A stretch of 64,000 nucleotides of DNA from Caldilineaceae bacterium (GCA_026645575.1 JAPKMW010000014.1:62001-126000); one strand, 5' to 3'. Shown: positions 9,693 through 18,180, counted from the stretch's first letter. Notes: a model not told the origin generated them from the letters alone. Numbers and translations: made by a program.

Positions 9693-10782
9693 ATGCAAAC
9701 CGATCAGCTTTTTCAAGAGTATTTCCAAGTCGCTCCGGGTGCGTTCTTTGACTTGTTGCAAATCGACCCACCCTGCGCCTACCGTTTTACCAGCCCGGTC
9801 TTCAAGACCAGTGAACGGCGCATGGATGGTTTTTTCGCACCCGTGGAAGCCGGCCAGCCCTACTAACCTGAGTTCGGGGTTAGCCAAAGACCTCCGCGCC
9901 CGATGGGCACCCGTGGGCAGAGAATACGCGTTAGCTGTAGCTTCGTGTGCCCACCTCCCGGAGGTCTTTGGCGGGTATACCCACGAAACGTCGAATTCAC
10001 GTTACTACTTTGTCGAGTTTCAGGGTTATCGTGACAGGTATATCTACTGGCGGGCGCTCTACCCGGTTGTTCGTCATCATGAAACTGCCGCCGATTTAAA
10101 ACAGCAGCAGTGGAAGTGCGTTATACTTTTTCTCGATGACTCCCCTGCTCCTGGCCTAGAGACACTGGGGCCACTGGCGCATGATGCCAAACGATGGCTG
10201 ATTACCGGCGTCATCCCCAAATTGTTGGCCGATGTGCCGAATGCCTCACCGCTGTTGACGGTGCTGCGCCCGTTGATTGCCACTGACATCGAAGAAGTCG
10301 AACGCGAAGGGCCGCAGTGGGTGGCGTCGATTCAGCAAATGCCACAACTTGACTCTGGTCAACATGGCGTTTTGGTCAATTTGTTGGTAAAATTTATTAT
10401 GCAGAAGTTTGTCGAGCTTCTGTATAAGGAGTTAGAACGTATGTTAAAACTCACACCGCTAGAGCAGACGCGTGCTGGTCGAGAATTGATGGAATTGGGC
10501 AAAGTGGAAGGGCGCGCTGAAGGGCGCAAAGAAGGCTTGTACAATGCGATCCGTATAGTTCTTCTGACACGTTTCCCTTATGCATCCCAAGAAGCAATCA
10601 CGCGCCTGGTCGCGATTCTGGGTTACGTACAGGATGTTGAAACGCTTGAATTGTTGTTGCAATTGGCGACACAAACAGATTCATTTGAGGATTTTGAACA
10701 AAAGGTACTGACGACAGCCGTCAAGTCTGCTGTGCATCATCCGGTCAATGGCACGTCGTCAGCAAAAGAAGAAACACCATGA
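9693..10782 (+). pseudogene. Rpn/DUF2887-type nuclease gene broken by a MITE
   Basis: ATG 9693, after a GGAGAA ribosome site, opens MQTDQLFQEYFQVAPGAFFD, the usual start of DUF2887/Rpn-family PD-(D/E)XK proteins (putative recombination-promoting nuclease/transposase). The frame is cut at the TACTA site 9861-9865 by a 137-bp element that brings a TAA stop and, with its target duplication, a +1 frameshift. After the element the coding sequence resumes with YYFVEFQGYRDRYIYWRALY and runs to a charged tail with the typical EGRAEGRKEGL segment. Precise removal of the element and one TACTA restores GQPYYFVEFQ in frame. The 3-prime stop overlaps the htpX start as ATGA. An apparent frame from 9640 only reads through the element by chance. 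Confidence 0.88.
9866..10002. mobile_element. 137-bp MITE-like element, copy 1
   Basis: The element begins ACCTGAGTTCGG and ends CGAATTCACGT, giving imperfect terminal inverted repeats (ACsTGArTTCGr). It is flanked by a 5-bp target duplication TACTA (9861-9865 and 10003-10007). Inside is a second inverted repeat, GCCAAAGACCTCC with GGAGGTCTTTGGC, plus GTGGGCA/TGCCCAC, so most of the element can fold back on itself. It encodes no protein. It differs from copy 2 at 6 of 137 positions and interrupts the Rpn/DUF2887 gene. A mobilising transposase is not present in the window. Confidence 0.9.
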
Positions 10783-11735
10783 AGCAAGAGGTTGTCGTCA
10801 ATCACGACTTTCGCAATTGGTTACATACTGTGCTGCTCTTGGGCAGCATGTTGGCGCTATTGGCGCTGCTGGGCTGGCTGGTGGCCGACCGGATGGGGAT
10901 CATCTGGGCGGTGATCCTGGGCGGGATTTTGGTTCTCTTTGGGCAACAGGTGTCGCCACAACTGGTGCTGCGCATGTATCGCGCCCGGCCCTTAACCGCC
11001 GCCGAGGCGCCACAACTGTATCAGATCATGGGAGAGTTGGCGCGCCGAGCGCAACTGCCTTTTGTGCCGACCCTTTACTATGTGCCAAGCCGGATGTTGA
11101 ACGCCTTTGCTGTCGGCAACCGACGCAATGCGGCTATTGGGCTGACTGACGGCATTCTGCGTGGGCTGAACCTGCGCGAGTTGACAGGCGTCCTGGCCCA
11201 TGAAATGAGCCACATTCGCAACAATGACATGCGCTCTATGAATGTGGCCGATGTGATCAGCCGCATTACGAGCCTTTTCTCCACCTTTGGCAAGTTCCTG
11301 CTGCTCTTCAACTTGCCGCTCATCTTTATGGGCAGCGCGCCAATCTCCTGGTGGGCGATTTTGCTGCTGATTGTCGCGCCCTTTATCAGTGGCCTGCTGC
11401 AACTGGCGCTCTCGCGCACCCGCGAATTTGACGCCGACCTGGACGCCATCCAGTTGACTCGCGACCCCGTCGGCTTGATGAATGCCCTGCAAAAACTAGA
11501 ATATTACTCGACTAATATCTGGCAACAGGTTCTCTTTCCAGGGCGCGGCGTTCCCGATCCATCGATCTTCCGCACCCATCCGCATACGAAAGATCGCATT
11601 GCTCGTTTGCAAGAGTTGAACCCGCAACAGTATCAACCCATTGCTATGCCGGCCCAAGCGCCCTTTGCCCTACCAAGCAACTACAGCCAAATCACTCGCC
11701 GGCCTGGTTGGCGTATGATGAACTTGTGGTATTAA
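10779..11735 (+). CDS. htpX: M48-family membrane metalloprotease HtpX
   Basis: Membrane zinc protease of the M48B family, involved in quality control of membrane proteins together with FtsH. The 318-residue product has two N-terminal membrane helices (about 15-55), the zinc motif HEMSH at 141-145, two further hydrophobic segments (about 165-215), and the third zinc ligand E216 in the EFDAD motif. The ATG overlaps the stop of the broken Rpn gene (ATGA), so its expression may depend on that transcript. The stop codon TAA is built from the target duplication and the first base of MITE copy 2; before insertion the frame would have ended at TAG in the same place, so the protein is unchanged. Confidence 0.95.
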   Translation: MKQEVVVNHDFRNWLHTVLLLGSMLALLALLGWLVADRMGIIWAVILGGILVLFGQQVSPQLVLRMYRARPLTAAEAPQLYQIMGELARRAQLPFVPTLYYVPSRMLNAFAVGNRRNAAIGLTDGILRGLNLRELTGVLAHEMSHIRNNDMRSMNVADVISRITSLFSTFGKFLLLFNLPLIFMGSAPISWWAILLLIVAPFISGLLQLALSRTREFDADLDAIQLTRDPVGLMNALQKLEYYSTNIWQQVLFPGRGVPDPSIFRTHPHTKDRIARLQELNPQQYQPIAMPAQAPFALPSNYSQITRRPGWRMMNLWY

Positions 11736-11871
11736 CCTGAGTTCGGCGTTAGCCAAAGACCTCCGCGCCCGATGGGCACCCGTGGGCAGAGAATACGCGT
11801 TAGCCGTAGCTTCGTGTGCCCACCCCCCAGAGGTCTTTGGCTGGTATACCCACGAAACGTCGAATTCACGG
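11735..11871. mobile_element. 137-bp MITE-like element, copy 2
   Basis: Same length as copy 1 and about 96 percent identical (6 differences). It is flanked by the 5-bp duplication TATTA (11730-11734 and 11872-11876), matching the TAYTA pattern of copy 1. Both copies are in the same orientation and bracket htpX, so recombination between them could delete that gene. Confidence 0.9.
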
Positions 11872-11908
11872 TATTAGGCTAAGGTTTTTTAGGGAACGCC
11901 AGCGGATT

Positions 11909-11971
11909 GTCAGTCATTCTGAAAGAAGCTCTAGTGTATTGTAGCCTAGAGCTTCTTTCAGAATGACTGAC
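11909..11971. terminator. Bidirectional 26-bp hairpin between htpX and a sulfatase
   Basis: Arms 11909-11934 and 11946-11971 (GTCAGTCATTCTGAAAGAAG...) are perfect 26-base complements around an 11-base loop. It lies between two converging genes and could end transcription from both sides. Confidence 0.7.
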
Positions 11972-12006
11972 GACTTCTCCAGTTTACCAGGGACCCCTAG
12001 CCTTTG

Positions 12007-13464
12007 CTACGCTTCGCGCACCATTCGTTGAAAAACGGGCGCTTCGCCGGGGATGGCCGAGTTGCTCAAGCCCCGTTGCAATACCGCTTCTTCACCACCA
12101 AATTCGTCTAATTTTGCTTGTTGATCCGCCTTCGCCTGCGCATCAATCACTACCGGATCGACAATGGTGCGCAAACGACTCTCGTAGTCGGCAAGCGTGG
12201 CTTGATACGCCGGATTGCCGGCTAGATTTTGCTCTTCCGCTGGATCGTTGAGCAGGTCAAACAATTGCGCTGGTTCATGCAAATAGTGAATGTATTTATA
12301 ACGCCCATCGCACACCATGTAGATGCCATTGCGCGTCCCAGCAGCGTGATATTCGCTGAAGATGGTGCGTTCCCGATCAGGCGCCTGGGCAATCGCCCAC
12401 AGCGATTCGCCGGGTAATGCGCCATCTGCCGCCGATGGTCGCGCGCCGACCGCCTCCAGAATCGTGGGGAAGCAATCGACCAGCGAAATCGGTGTCTTGA
12501 CCACCTTGCCCTGTGGTACATCCGGCCCTGCCATCAGGAAAGGAATGGCAGCGGCTTCCTCATACATGGTAAATTTGCCCCATAGCCCCTTGGCCCCCAT
12601 CATTGCGCCGTGATCACTGGTGTAGATGATGCGGGTGCGCTCGGTTAAACCCTGTTCTTCCAGCGCGGTCAACACTTGCCCAATCTTCTGATCGACATAG
12701 GTACACATGGCATAGTAGGTGGCAATGGCGTTACGGATTTCCTCAGCAGAAAAGCCACCCTCCCAGCCAAAGTAGCGTCGTAGAAAGTCGAGCGCCGGTT
12801 GGTTGGGCCACTCGTCTTGCCGCCACTGTGATGGCAACGGCATTTCGTTAACCGGATAAAGATCGTAGAGTTCTGACGGCGCAACAAATGGCGGGTGGGG
12901 GGTGACAAAGGAGGTGAAGAGCGCCCACGGCTTTTCATCTTGCGCATGATCGGCCAGCCAGTCACACGCCTGGTTGGCAATACGGGCATCATAGCGCAGG
13001 TAGGAGGATTCACCCGGACCGGCGTTGAGAATGCCGCCGCGCCCTCTGCGCAAGGGTGGGTTCTCCCGAATGCAACTGATCAACTCGCCAATACCCTCGG
13101 CCACATACATGGTGTCATGTTTTTGGGTGAAGCCGTCATCATCTTCGGCACGACGGTAGTGCAGTTTGCCAATCGAATCGGCGCGCAGCCCCTGTTCTTG
13201 CAGCCGATGACCCCACGCCGGTACAGCGCCAACGTAGGGAAAGGCGTTGTCCCAGTGGCCGATCTGGTGGACGTAGCGGCCAGTCGCCAGCGAGGCGCGG
13301 CAAGGAACACAGATTGGGCAGTTCGTATAAGCATGAGTCAAGCGCGTCCCTCGCGCCGCCAACCGATCCAGGTTCGGCGTTTGCACAATGGGGTGGCCGT
13401 AACAGCCGGTGACATTGCGCTGATGCTCGTCGGACATGATAAAGAGCAGGTTCATGGGTTGCAT
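12007..13464 (-). CDS. Type I (Cys) sulfatase, cytoplasmic
   Basis: Alkaline-phosphatase-superfamily sulfatase that hydrolyses a sulfate ester. The formylglycine motif CVPCR is seen at residues 52-56 within CPICVPCRASLATGR, so C52 must be oxidised by a separate maturase. Metal-binding residues are visible at the N-terminus (FIMSDEHQ) and in YTSDHGAMMG. The 485-residue length is normal. No signal peptide is present, so it should act inside the cell on imported substrate. The start at 13464 has AAGGATC six bases upstream. A consensus promoter is seen at 13509-13537. A choline-sulfatase-like or glycan-sulfate substrate is possible; sequence alone does not decide. Confidence 0.92.
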   Translation of the reverse strand: MQPMNLLFIMSDEHQRNVTGCYGHPIVQTPNLDRLAARGTRLTHAYTNCPICVPCRASLATGRYVHQIGHWDNAFPYVGAVPAWGHRLQEQGLRADSIGKLHYRRAEDDDGFTQKHDTMYVAEGIGELISCIRENPPLRRGRGGILNAGPGESSYLRYDARIANQACDWLADHAQDEKPWALFTSFVTPHPPFVAPSELYDLYPVNEMPLPSQWRQDEWPNQPALDFLRRYFGWEGGFSAEEIRNAIATYYAMCTYVDQKIGQVLTALEEQGLTERTRIIYTSDHGAMMGAKGLWGKFTMYEEAAAIPFLMAGPDVPQGKVVKTPISLVDCFPTILEAVGARPSAADGALPGESLWAIAQAPDRERTIFSEYHAAGTRNGIYMVCDGRYKYIHYLHEPAQLFDLLNDPAEEQNLAGNPAYQATLADYESRLRTIVDPVVIDAQAKADQQAKLDEFGGEEAVLQRGLSNSAIPGEAPVFQRMVREA

Positions 13465-13508
13465 GAGCGATCCTTTGAGTGGTTGAGAGAATGAAAGGTG
13501 ATTGTTCT

Positions 13509-13537
13509 ATTATCGATTGGGTACTCGTCTGTGTCAA
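13509..13537 (-). promoter_or_regulatory. Sigma-70 promoter of the sulfatase gene
   Basis: On the minus strand, TTGACA (13532-13537), exactly 17 bases, then GATAAT (13509-13514). It overlaps the forward promoter of the 13616 gene, so the two divergent units may compete. Confidence 0.65.
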
Positions 13538-13558
13538 CGTGGAAAATTGTGGTATAAT
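13531..13558 (+). promoter_or_regulatory. Promoter of the nucleotidyltransferase pair
   Basis: A perfect TATAAT (13553-13558) is preceded after 16 bases by GTGTCA (13531-13536, 4 of 6). It lies about 58 bases upstream of the ATG at 13616. Confidence 0.55.
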
Positions 13559-13615
13559 CAGCCCATCGTTATGTAGACGGCGGGCTAGGCTCACTACGCT
13601 TTATGAGGTTTTCCT

Positions 13616-13930
13616 ATGTCAACATCAACCCCACCAACCGATCCCATGCGTCTGGCACAACCGCTGGTGATCGACGACCGAACGAAGCGAATGATTGCCG
13701 GCGCCGTTGCTGAAATTGATCTTGCCCAGAGTGCGCTTTCGCGCACAATGACACCAGCGCAACGCGTTTGGCAAGCTTTATCGATGATGCGAACAGCGGA
13801 ACGGGTTAGCGCCGCTCGTTTACGCCAAAAGCAGCCGGAGTTGAGCGAAGGCGAGGCTTTATTGGCTGTGCGCGAACGTGGGCTGGCCTTTCGCGCCAAA
13901 GTGGAGGAACGATGGCGCACCAACAAATAG
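13616..13930 (+). CDS. Small partner of a nucleotidyltransferase (putative TA component)
   Basis: A 104-residue basic, helical protein with no named domain that I can assign. Its central part, MTPAQRVWQALSMMRTAERV, followed by LRQKQPELSEGEA, has the pattern (TPxxR...L...xxxxxR...HPxLSxxE) of small proteins often encoded just before a solitary nucleotidyltransferase. The stop overlaps the next start by 19 bases, indicating translational coupling. The arrangement suggests a toxin-antitoxin-like module in which this is the regulatory partner, but that is inference. Confidence 0.65.
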   Translation: MSTSTPPTDPMRLAQPLVIDDRTKRMIAGAVAEIDLAQSALSRTMTPAQRVWQALSMMRTAERVSAARLRQKQPELSEGEALLAVRERGLAFRAKVEERWRTNK

Positions 13931-14523
13931 AATTTGATGAATTTGCCCGCCTTGTCTTAGATGCGTTGGAAGCAGCCCAGATCGACTACCTGATTGGCGG
14001 CGCGGTTGCCGTGTGGGCTTGGGGTGAAGCGCGCACGACCCAGGATTTCGATGTAGTGGTGGACTTGCCGATTAGCCACATTACACGGTTGTCTGAGGAG
14101 CTTGCCAAACGGGGGATGTTGGTGCCGCCGGAGATTCTACTTGACTTGCTGCTCGAAACGCGGGGGGATCTACCTGTAAACGCACTTCATCTGCATAGCA
14201 AATTTAAGGCTGAACTATTTCTGTTGCGCCCTTGGGATGAGTACCGACGGGCCTCTTTTACAAGACGGCGCCTTGTCAACTTGGAGTTAGCCTTTGGTGA
14301 AGTCTATGTCCATTCGCCAGAGGATCTCATTCTTAACAAAGTTCACTACTTCGGTCTGAGCCGGCAGACCAAGCACATTCGCGATATTGCCAGCATTATT
14401 ACGCACATGGCCGATGAACTTGACTGGGCCTACATCGAAGAATGGGCGCAAAAACTCAACCTGACCGCCGCCTGGTACGAATTGCTCGGCGAGGTGGATA
14501 AACTGCTGGGAACCGACCAATAA
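13912..14523 (+). CDS. Nucleotidyltransferase-fold protein (DUF6036/AbiEii-like)
   Basis: The 203-residue protein has the minimal nucleotidyltransferase signature: GGAVAVWAWGEARTTQDFDV, followed by VVD, where GG starts the motif and DFD supplies the metal-binding acidic pair. Later LILNKVHY matches the conserved Lys-containing strand seen in AbiEii and DUF6036 proteins. Such enzymes usually sit in toxin-antitoxin or abortive-infection pairs and may nucleotidylate tRNA or proteins. It is coupled to the 104-residue gene upstream and closed by a strong terminator, so the two form a complete two-gene unit flanked by sugar catabolism genes on the other strand. Confidence 0.78.
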   Translation: MAHQQIEFDEFARLVLDALEAAQIDYLIGGAVAVWAWGEARTTQDFDVVVDLPISHITRLSEELAKRGMLVPPEILLDLLLETRGDLPVNALHLHSKFKAELFLLRPWDEYRRASFTRRRLVNLELAFGEVYVHSPEDLILNKVHYFGLSRQTKHIRDIASIITHMADELDWAYIEEWAQKLNLTAAWYELLGEVDKLLGTDQ

Positions 14524-14556
14524 AAATACGGACACGCAACCGTGTCCGTATTTTTA
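14522..14556 (+). terminator. Intrinsic terminator after the nucleotidyltransferase pair
   Basis: AAAAATACGGACACG and CGTGTCCGTATTTTT are perfect 15-base complements around CAAC, ending in a T-run. The A-run makes it work in both directions, so it may also serve the converging binding-protein gene. Confidence 0.85.
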
Positions 14557-14584
14557 TGTAATACAGCTAATCAACCAGCGCTAG

Positions 14585-15916
14585 TTAGGCCGGATCGCGG
14601 TCTAACACTTCTTGGCAAAGGGCCAAGGTCGTCTCAACGCCTTCGTCAAAGCCAACCTGATCCGTCCAGATCGCTTGCAGGTTGTTGAGCAGCACATCAT
14701 GGAATTCCGCCGTGCGCGCATTGGCCGGGAAGCGCCAGACCTGTGGCCCTTCAGGGAAGGCTTTGCGCAGAGTGCCGTAGATGTGGTTAAAGCCATTGAG
14801 CTTCTCATCATCCCACACATCATCGCGGGTGCCAGGGCTGCCGGCGCCGCCAAAGACATGCTCGACGCCATCTTCCTTGGTCGAGAAGAAGTCCAATACC
14901 TTGAAGGCTTCCGTCGCGTGTTTTTCCGCAGCCGGCGGCGTCATGCAGAAGCCGGCGCCGGAGACTTGCGAACCACGCACGCCGGTTGGACCAATGGGCG
15001 CAGCCGTCACATCCCACGTAAAGGGCCAATCGGTGACTTTGCTAAATTCGGCCACTAGACCAGGCGTGGTATTGAAGGAGCCAACCTTGCCGGCCACAAA
15101 GTTTTCGCGGATTTGATCACCACAGATGCAGGGATCAACTTGGTGAGTGGCCTTAAGATCATAGAGCCAGCGTAGCGCTGCAATCGATTCTTCCGAACCG
15201 AGCATACATTGCTTGCCATCTTCACTCAACAACTCACCGCCAAACATACGCAGATAGGAAGGGGTATGTTCCGAACCTTGTACGGCGCGGAAGCCCCAGG
15301 TTTCCGGTGCCGCCGTGGTCTTCATCGCACCAGCGGTCAGATCATCACTGGTCCAATCGACATTGGGTAAATCAGCGCCGGCGGCTTCGTAGAGATCCTT
15401 GTTGAAGTAGTAGACGACGGTGCCAAAGTGCCCATGATTGGGAATGCCGTAGATTTTGCCATCGACGCTTAAGGCTTGCATAATCGCCGGCCAGAAGACC
15501 GACGTGTCAAAGCCAGTGGCCGCAATCACATCATCATGAGGAGCAACTACTCCCTTTTGCAAGTGTTCGGTCACCGTGTTCAGGTAAGTCCAAACAATGT
15601 CGCCCAGGTTGCCGCCGGCGGCCATGGCGTAGATTTTCGGATACATTTCCGCCCCATCCAGTTCATCGATCTGGAGCTTGAGGCCGGGATTTTGCTCCTC
15701 AAAGAGGGCAACGCGCGACTTGTGCCAATCGGCATGGGAGCCTAAGCGTGAATGAAAGACAAGGGTGGTGCCTTCTGTGCTCGGCGCCGCTTCGCCACCG
15801 GACGTTTGCGCACCGGGCTGGGCAGCCGGCACAGCACAGGCTGCCAACAGCGCCCCCGTTGCGGCCGCTGATGAGCCAATCAAAAAGCGACGGCGACTTA
15901 ACGTTTGGTTCAACAT
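14585..15916 (-). CDS. Sugar ABC transporter substrate-binding lipoprotein
   Basis: Extracellular binding protein of the carbohydrate-uptake type 1 family (443 residues). The N-terminus has a twin-arginine-like SRRRFLIGSSAAATG segment and a lipobox LLAAC, so it is probably exported folded and anchored by lipid. The mature part shows the SBP family 1 layout: EEQNPGLKLQIDELDG, later VYYFNKDLYEAAGADLP and NFVAGKVGSFNTTPGLV. It is the last gene of a unit with two permeases (17899 to 16047) and lies 130 bases beyond them, the usual gap before a highly expressed binding protein. No ATPase is encoded nearby; a shared MsmK-type ATPase elsewhere is likely. Confidence 0.92.
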   Translation of the reverse strand: MLNQTLSRRRFLIGSSAAATGALLAACAVPAAQPGAQTSGGEAAPSTEGTTLVFHSRLGSHADWHKSRVALFEEQNPGLKLQIDELDGAEMYPKIYAMAAGGNLGDIVWTYLNTVTEHLQKGVVAPHDDVIAATGFDTSVFWPAIMQALSVDGKIYGIPNHGHFGTVVYYFNKDLYEAAGADLPNVDWTSDDLTAGAMKTTAAPETWGFRAVQGSEHTPSYLRMFGGELLSEDGKQCMLGSEESIAALRWLYDLKATHQVDPCICGDQIRENFVAGKVGSFNTTPGLVAEFSKVTDWPFTWDVTAAPIGPTGVRGSQVSGAGFCMTPPAAEKHATEAFKVLDFFSTKEDGVEHVFGGAGSPGTRDDVWDDEKLNGFNHIYGTLRKAFPEGPQVWRFPANARTAEFHDVLLNNLQAIWTDQVGFDEGVETTLALCQEVLDRDPA

Positions 15917-15960
15917 GAATTGATTCCTCCTTAGGTAAAACTAGAAATAGAGATGGGCTG

Positions 15961-15995
15961 ATTCGTAATTCGTAATTCGTAATTCGTGATTCGTA
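15961..15995. repeat. 7-bp tandem repeat ATTCGTA, five copies
   Basis: ATTCGTA is repeated five times (fourth copy ATTCGTG) in the gap between the permease and binding-protein genes. It is followed by GTTCACGCAACAC repeated about twice (16018-16044). No function evident; it may mark slippage in a non-coding spacer. Confidence 0.85.
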
Positions 15996-16046
15996 ACACC
16001 CTTAGCGTCGGTCACGGTTCACGCAACACAGTTCACGCAACACGCA

Positions 16047-16964
16047 TCACCCCTTAATTCCCGACATCACAATGCCCCGCACAAAATAGCGTTGGGCCGT
16101 GAAGAACAACACAATGATCGGCGCTGTCATCATCAGGCTGGCGGCCATGAGTAGATTCTCGCGCGGTTCCATCGAGTCGATGTTACTGGCGATGGTCTGG
16201 AAATACTTGATACCAATGCCGATAGTGAATTTCGCCTTGTCATTTAGAATGATATACGGAAAGAGAAAGGCGTTCCAATCGGCAATAAAGGTGATAACCG
16301 CCGCCGTTGCCAAAACAGGGCCGGAGAGCGGTAGCAAAATCTGCCAGAAGATGCGGAGATAGCCGGCGCCGTCAATGCGCGCCGCTTCATCTAGATCCAT
16401 GGGTATCGTCATAAAGAATTGGCGCATCATAAAGATCAAGAACGCGCCGCCGCCAAAAAAGGAGGGAACAATCAGCGGCAGGTAAGTGTCCAACCACCTA
16501 ATTTTGTTAAACAACAAGTAGAGTGGGATGAGCGTCACTTCGGACGGCAGCATCAGCGTACTCAAGGTCAACATAAAAATCAAGTCGCGCCCTGGATAGC
16601 GGAAACGGGCAAAGGAATAACCGGTTAGCGCTGCTGAAAAAACCGCACCAAAGGTTGCCAGCACAGCAACCACCACCGTATTCCACAGCCAGCGTCCAAA
16701 GGGGGCAACTGCAAAGACTTCCGGGTAATTTTCAAAACGGGGCGTCGCCGGCAGCCAACGCGGTGGGAACAAGTAGAGTTCACTGGGCGACTTGAGCGAT
16801 GAAAAGACCGTCCAGGCAAAGGGCAACATAAAGAGCAGCGACGCGCCAATCGCCACGGCATATAAGACCACACGTCCGGCTACCTGTTGCCGTTTCACGG
16901 CGCGGGCGGTGGTCAGCGCTCCTAAGGTCGGGGTCGTTGAGCGGGTTAGTGCTTCCTGTGCCAT
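16047..16964 (-). CDS. Sugar ABC transporter permease, MalG type
   Basis: Inner-membrane permease (305 residues) of the binding-protein-dependent sugar importer family. Six hydrophobic helices are visible, starting with VLYAVAIGASLLFMLPFAW. The cytoplasmic EAA loop that docks the ATPase reads DEAARIDGAGYLRIFWQILL. The C-terminus VRGIVMSGIKG is characteristic of MalG-type subunits. The ATG overlaps the stop of the MalF-type gene by one base (TAATG), showing coupling. Together they form the channel for the binding protein at 14585. Confidence 0.93.
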   Translation of the reverse strand: MAQEALTRSTTPTLGALTTARAVKRQQVAGRVVLYAVAIGASLLFMLPFAWTVFSSLKSPSELYLFPPRWLPATPRFENYPEVFAVAPFGRWLWNTVVVAVLATFGAVFSAALTGYSFARFRYPGRDLIFMLTLSTLMLPSEVTLIPLYLLFNKIRWLDTYLPLIVPSFFGGGAFLIFMMRQFFMTIPMDLDEAARIDGAGYLRIFWQILLPLSGPVLATAAVITFIADWNAFLFPYIILNDKAKFTIGIGIKYFQTIASNIDSMEPRENLLMAASLMMTAPIIVLFFTAQRYFVRGIVMSGIKG

Positions 16965-17899
16965 TAGTCATTCGCCTCCCCAGCATAGTAGACCCAGCGG
17001 CGCGAGGCGCGGAACTGGATAAAGGTAAAGACAAACATAATAAAGAAGAAGATCCAGGCCAACGCCGAGGCATAGCCCATCTCAAAATATTTAAAGGCTC
17101 GTGTGTAGATATGCAAGGCATAGAACCAGGTGGCGTAGGCCGGTCCGCCGGCAGTGGCGACAAAGGCGGCGGTAAAGACACGTAGGGCACCGATGATCCC
17201 TAAAACCATGTTGAAGAAAATCGTCGGTGTGAGTAGGGGGATGGTCACATTGCGAAACTTCGCCCAGGAGCCGGCGCCATCAATGGCGGCGGCTTCGTAC
17301 AACTCCTGCGGAATCCCTTGGAGGCCGGCAAGGAAGATCAACATGGTGTTGCCGCCAATCGCGCCCCACAACGCCATAATGATCAAACCGCTCATGGCCC
17401 ACTGCGGGTCGCGAAACCAACCAGGGGCATTTTCGATGCCTAGGTTGTTGCGCAGAAAGTAATTGATTGGCCCCACGTCCGGGTTAAAAAGCCAGGCCCA
17501 CAACACCGCCGACGCGGCAATTGGTGTGAGATGGGGCATAAAAAAGAGGGTGCGAAAGATGGCTGTCCCCTTCAGTGCCTGGTTCAATAACATGGCGGCC
17601 AAGAGCGAACCAACCAAGGCCAACGGCACCACGATGATCGCATAGCGGAAGGTCAACATCATCGAAGGCCAGAAGAGGCGGTCTTTGGTAAAGATCTCCT
17701 GGAAATTTTTTAGCCCAATAAACTCCGGGCTGTTGACCACATCATACTTGGTGAAACTAAAGTAGGCCGAAGCAATCATCGGCCCGGCAACAAAACAGAT
17801 CAGACCAATCAGCCAGGGGATCAGGAACAAATACCCTGCGATCGCCTCACGCATCCGTAGATTCATACCGGGTCTAGCCGTGATTGTTCTGGCGGTCAT
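16964..17899 (-). CDS. Sugar ABC transporter permease, MalF type
   Basis: First permease of the sugar importer (311 residues), with about six membrane helices. The N-terminal part GYLFLIPWLIGLICFVAGPM and the EAA loop ELYEAAAIDGAGSWAKFRNV are typical of MalF/UgpA-type subunits. It is the promoter-proximal gene of the three-gene unit, preceded by a 280-base leader that carries a consensus promoter and an inverted repeat. The substrate cannot be read from sequence; the neighbouring sulfatases and Gfo/Idh gene suggest a modified sugar. Confidence 0.93.
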   Translation of the reverse strand: MTARTITARPGMNLRMREAIAGYLFLIPWLIGLICFVAGPMIASAYFSFTKYDVVNSPEFIGLKNFQEIFTKDRLFWPSMMLTFRYAIIVVPLALVGSLLAAMLLNQALKGTAIFRTLFFMPHLTPIAASAVLWAWLFNPDVGPINYFLRNNLGIENAPGWFRDPQWAMSGLIIMALWGAIGGNTMLIFLAGLQGIPQELYEAAAIDGAGSWAKFRNVTIPLLTPTIFFNMVLGIIGALRVFTAAFVATAGGPAYATWFYALHIYTRAFKYFEMGYASALAWIFFFIMFVFTFIQFRASRRWVYYAGEAND

Positions 17900-17917
17900 T
17901 GGCGTACACCTTTCTTT

Positions 17918-17975
17918 GTAGTAAAGGCTTCAGTCCTTCTCCAGGATGCCTAAAGACTAAAGTCTTTACTACCGT
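17918..17975. repeat. Dispersed inverted repeat, copy 1
   Basis: Arms 17918-17938 and 17952-17972 pair with three mismatches of 21. The right arm plus CCG (AAAGACTAAAGTCTTTACTA, then CCG) is identical to the right arm of the element at 33531-33589, so this is a repeat family present at least twice. Here it lies in the 5-prime leader of the sugar transporter unit. Confidence 0.75.
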
Positions 17976-18126
17976 CAAATGATAGTATCGTAACCGGCGC
18001 TATCCCATCATCAGGGGCAGTGGTTGTGATAGATTGCGAAACTGGAACGCTTTTTTTGCTGCTTATCGATGGACAACGATGATTTTTATTTGAACACAGG
18101 GAGAGGTCAATCCTATCGTTGTCTAC

Positions 18127-18155
18127 AGTATACCATCATTAAAAAAGACCGTCAA
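18127..18155 (-). promoter_or_regulatory. Promoter of the sugar ABC transporter unit
   Basis: On the minus strand TTGACG (18150-18155), 17 bases, TATACT (18127-18132), each 5 of 6 to consensus. Just downstream, GACAACGAT (18072-18080) and ATCGTTGTC (18114-18122) form a 9-bp inverted repeat in the leader that could bind a repressor. The leader of about 220 bases is long. Confidence 0.6.
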
Positions 18156-18180
18156 CTTGCTTTTGCAATGAAGATAACCC

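Noticed and set aside
9640..10782. A continuous 380-residue frame across the MITE
   Set aside because: It begins in the upstream hairpin, reads the MITE as protein and joins the true 3-prime half only because of the frameshift; the real start is ATG 9693 in another frame.
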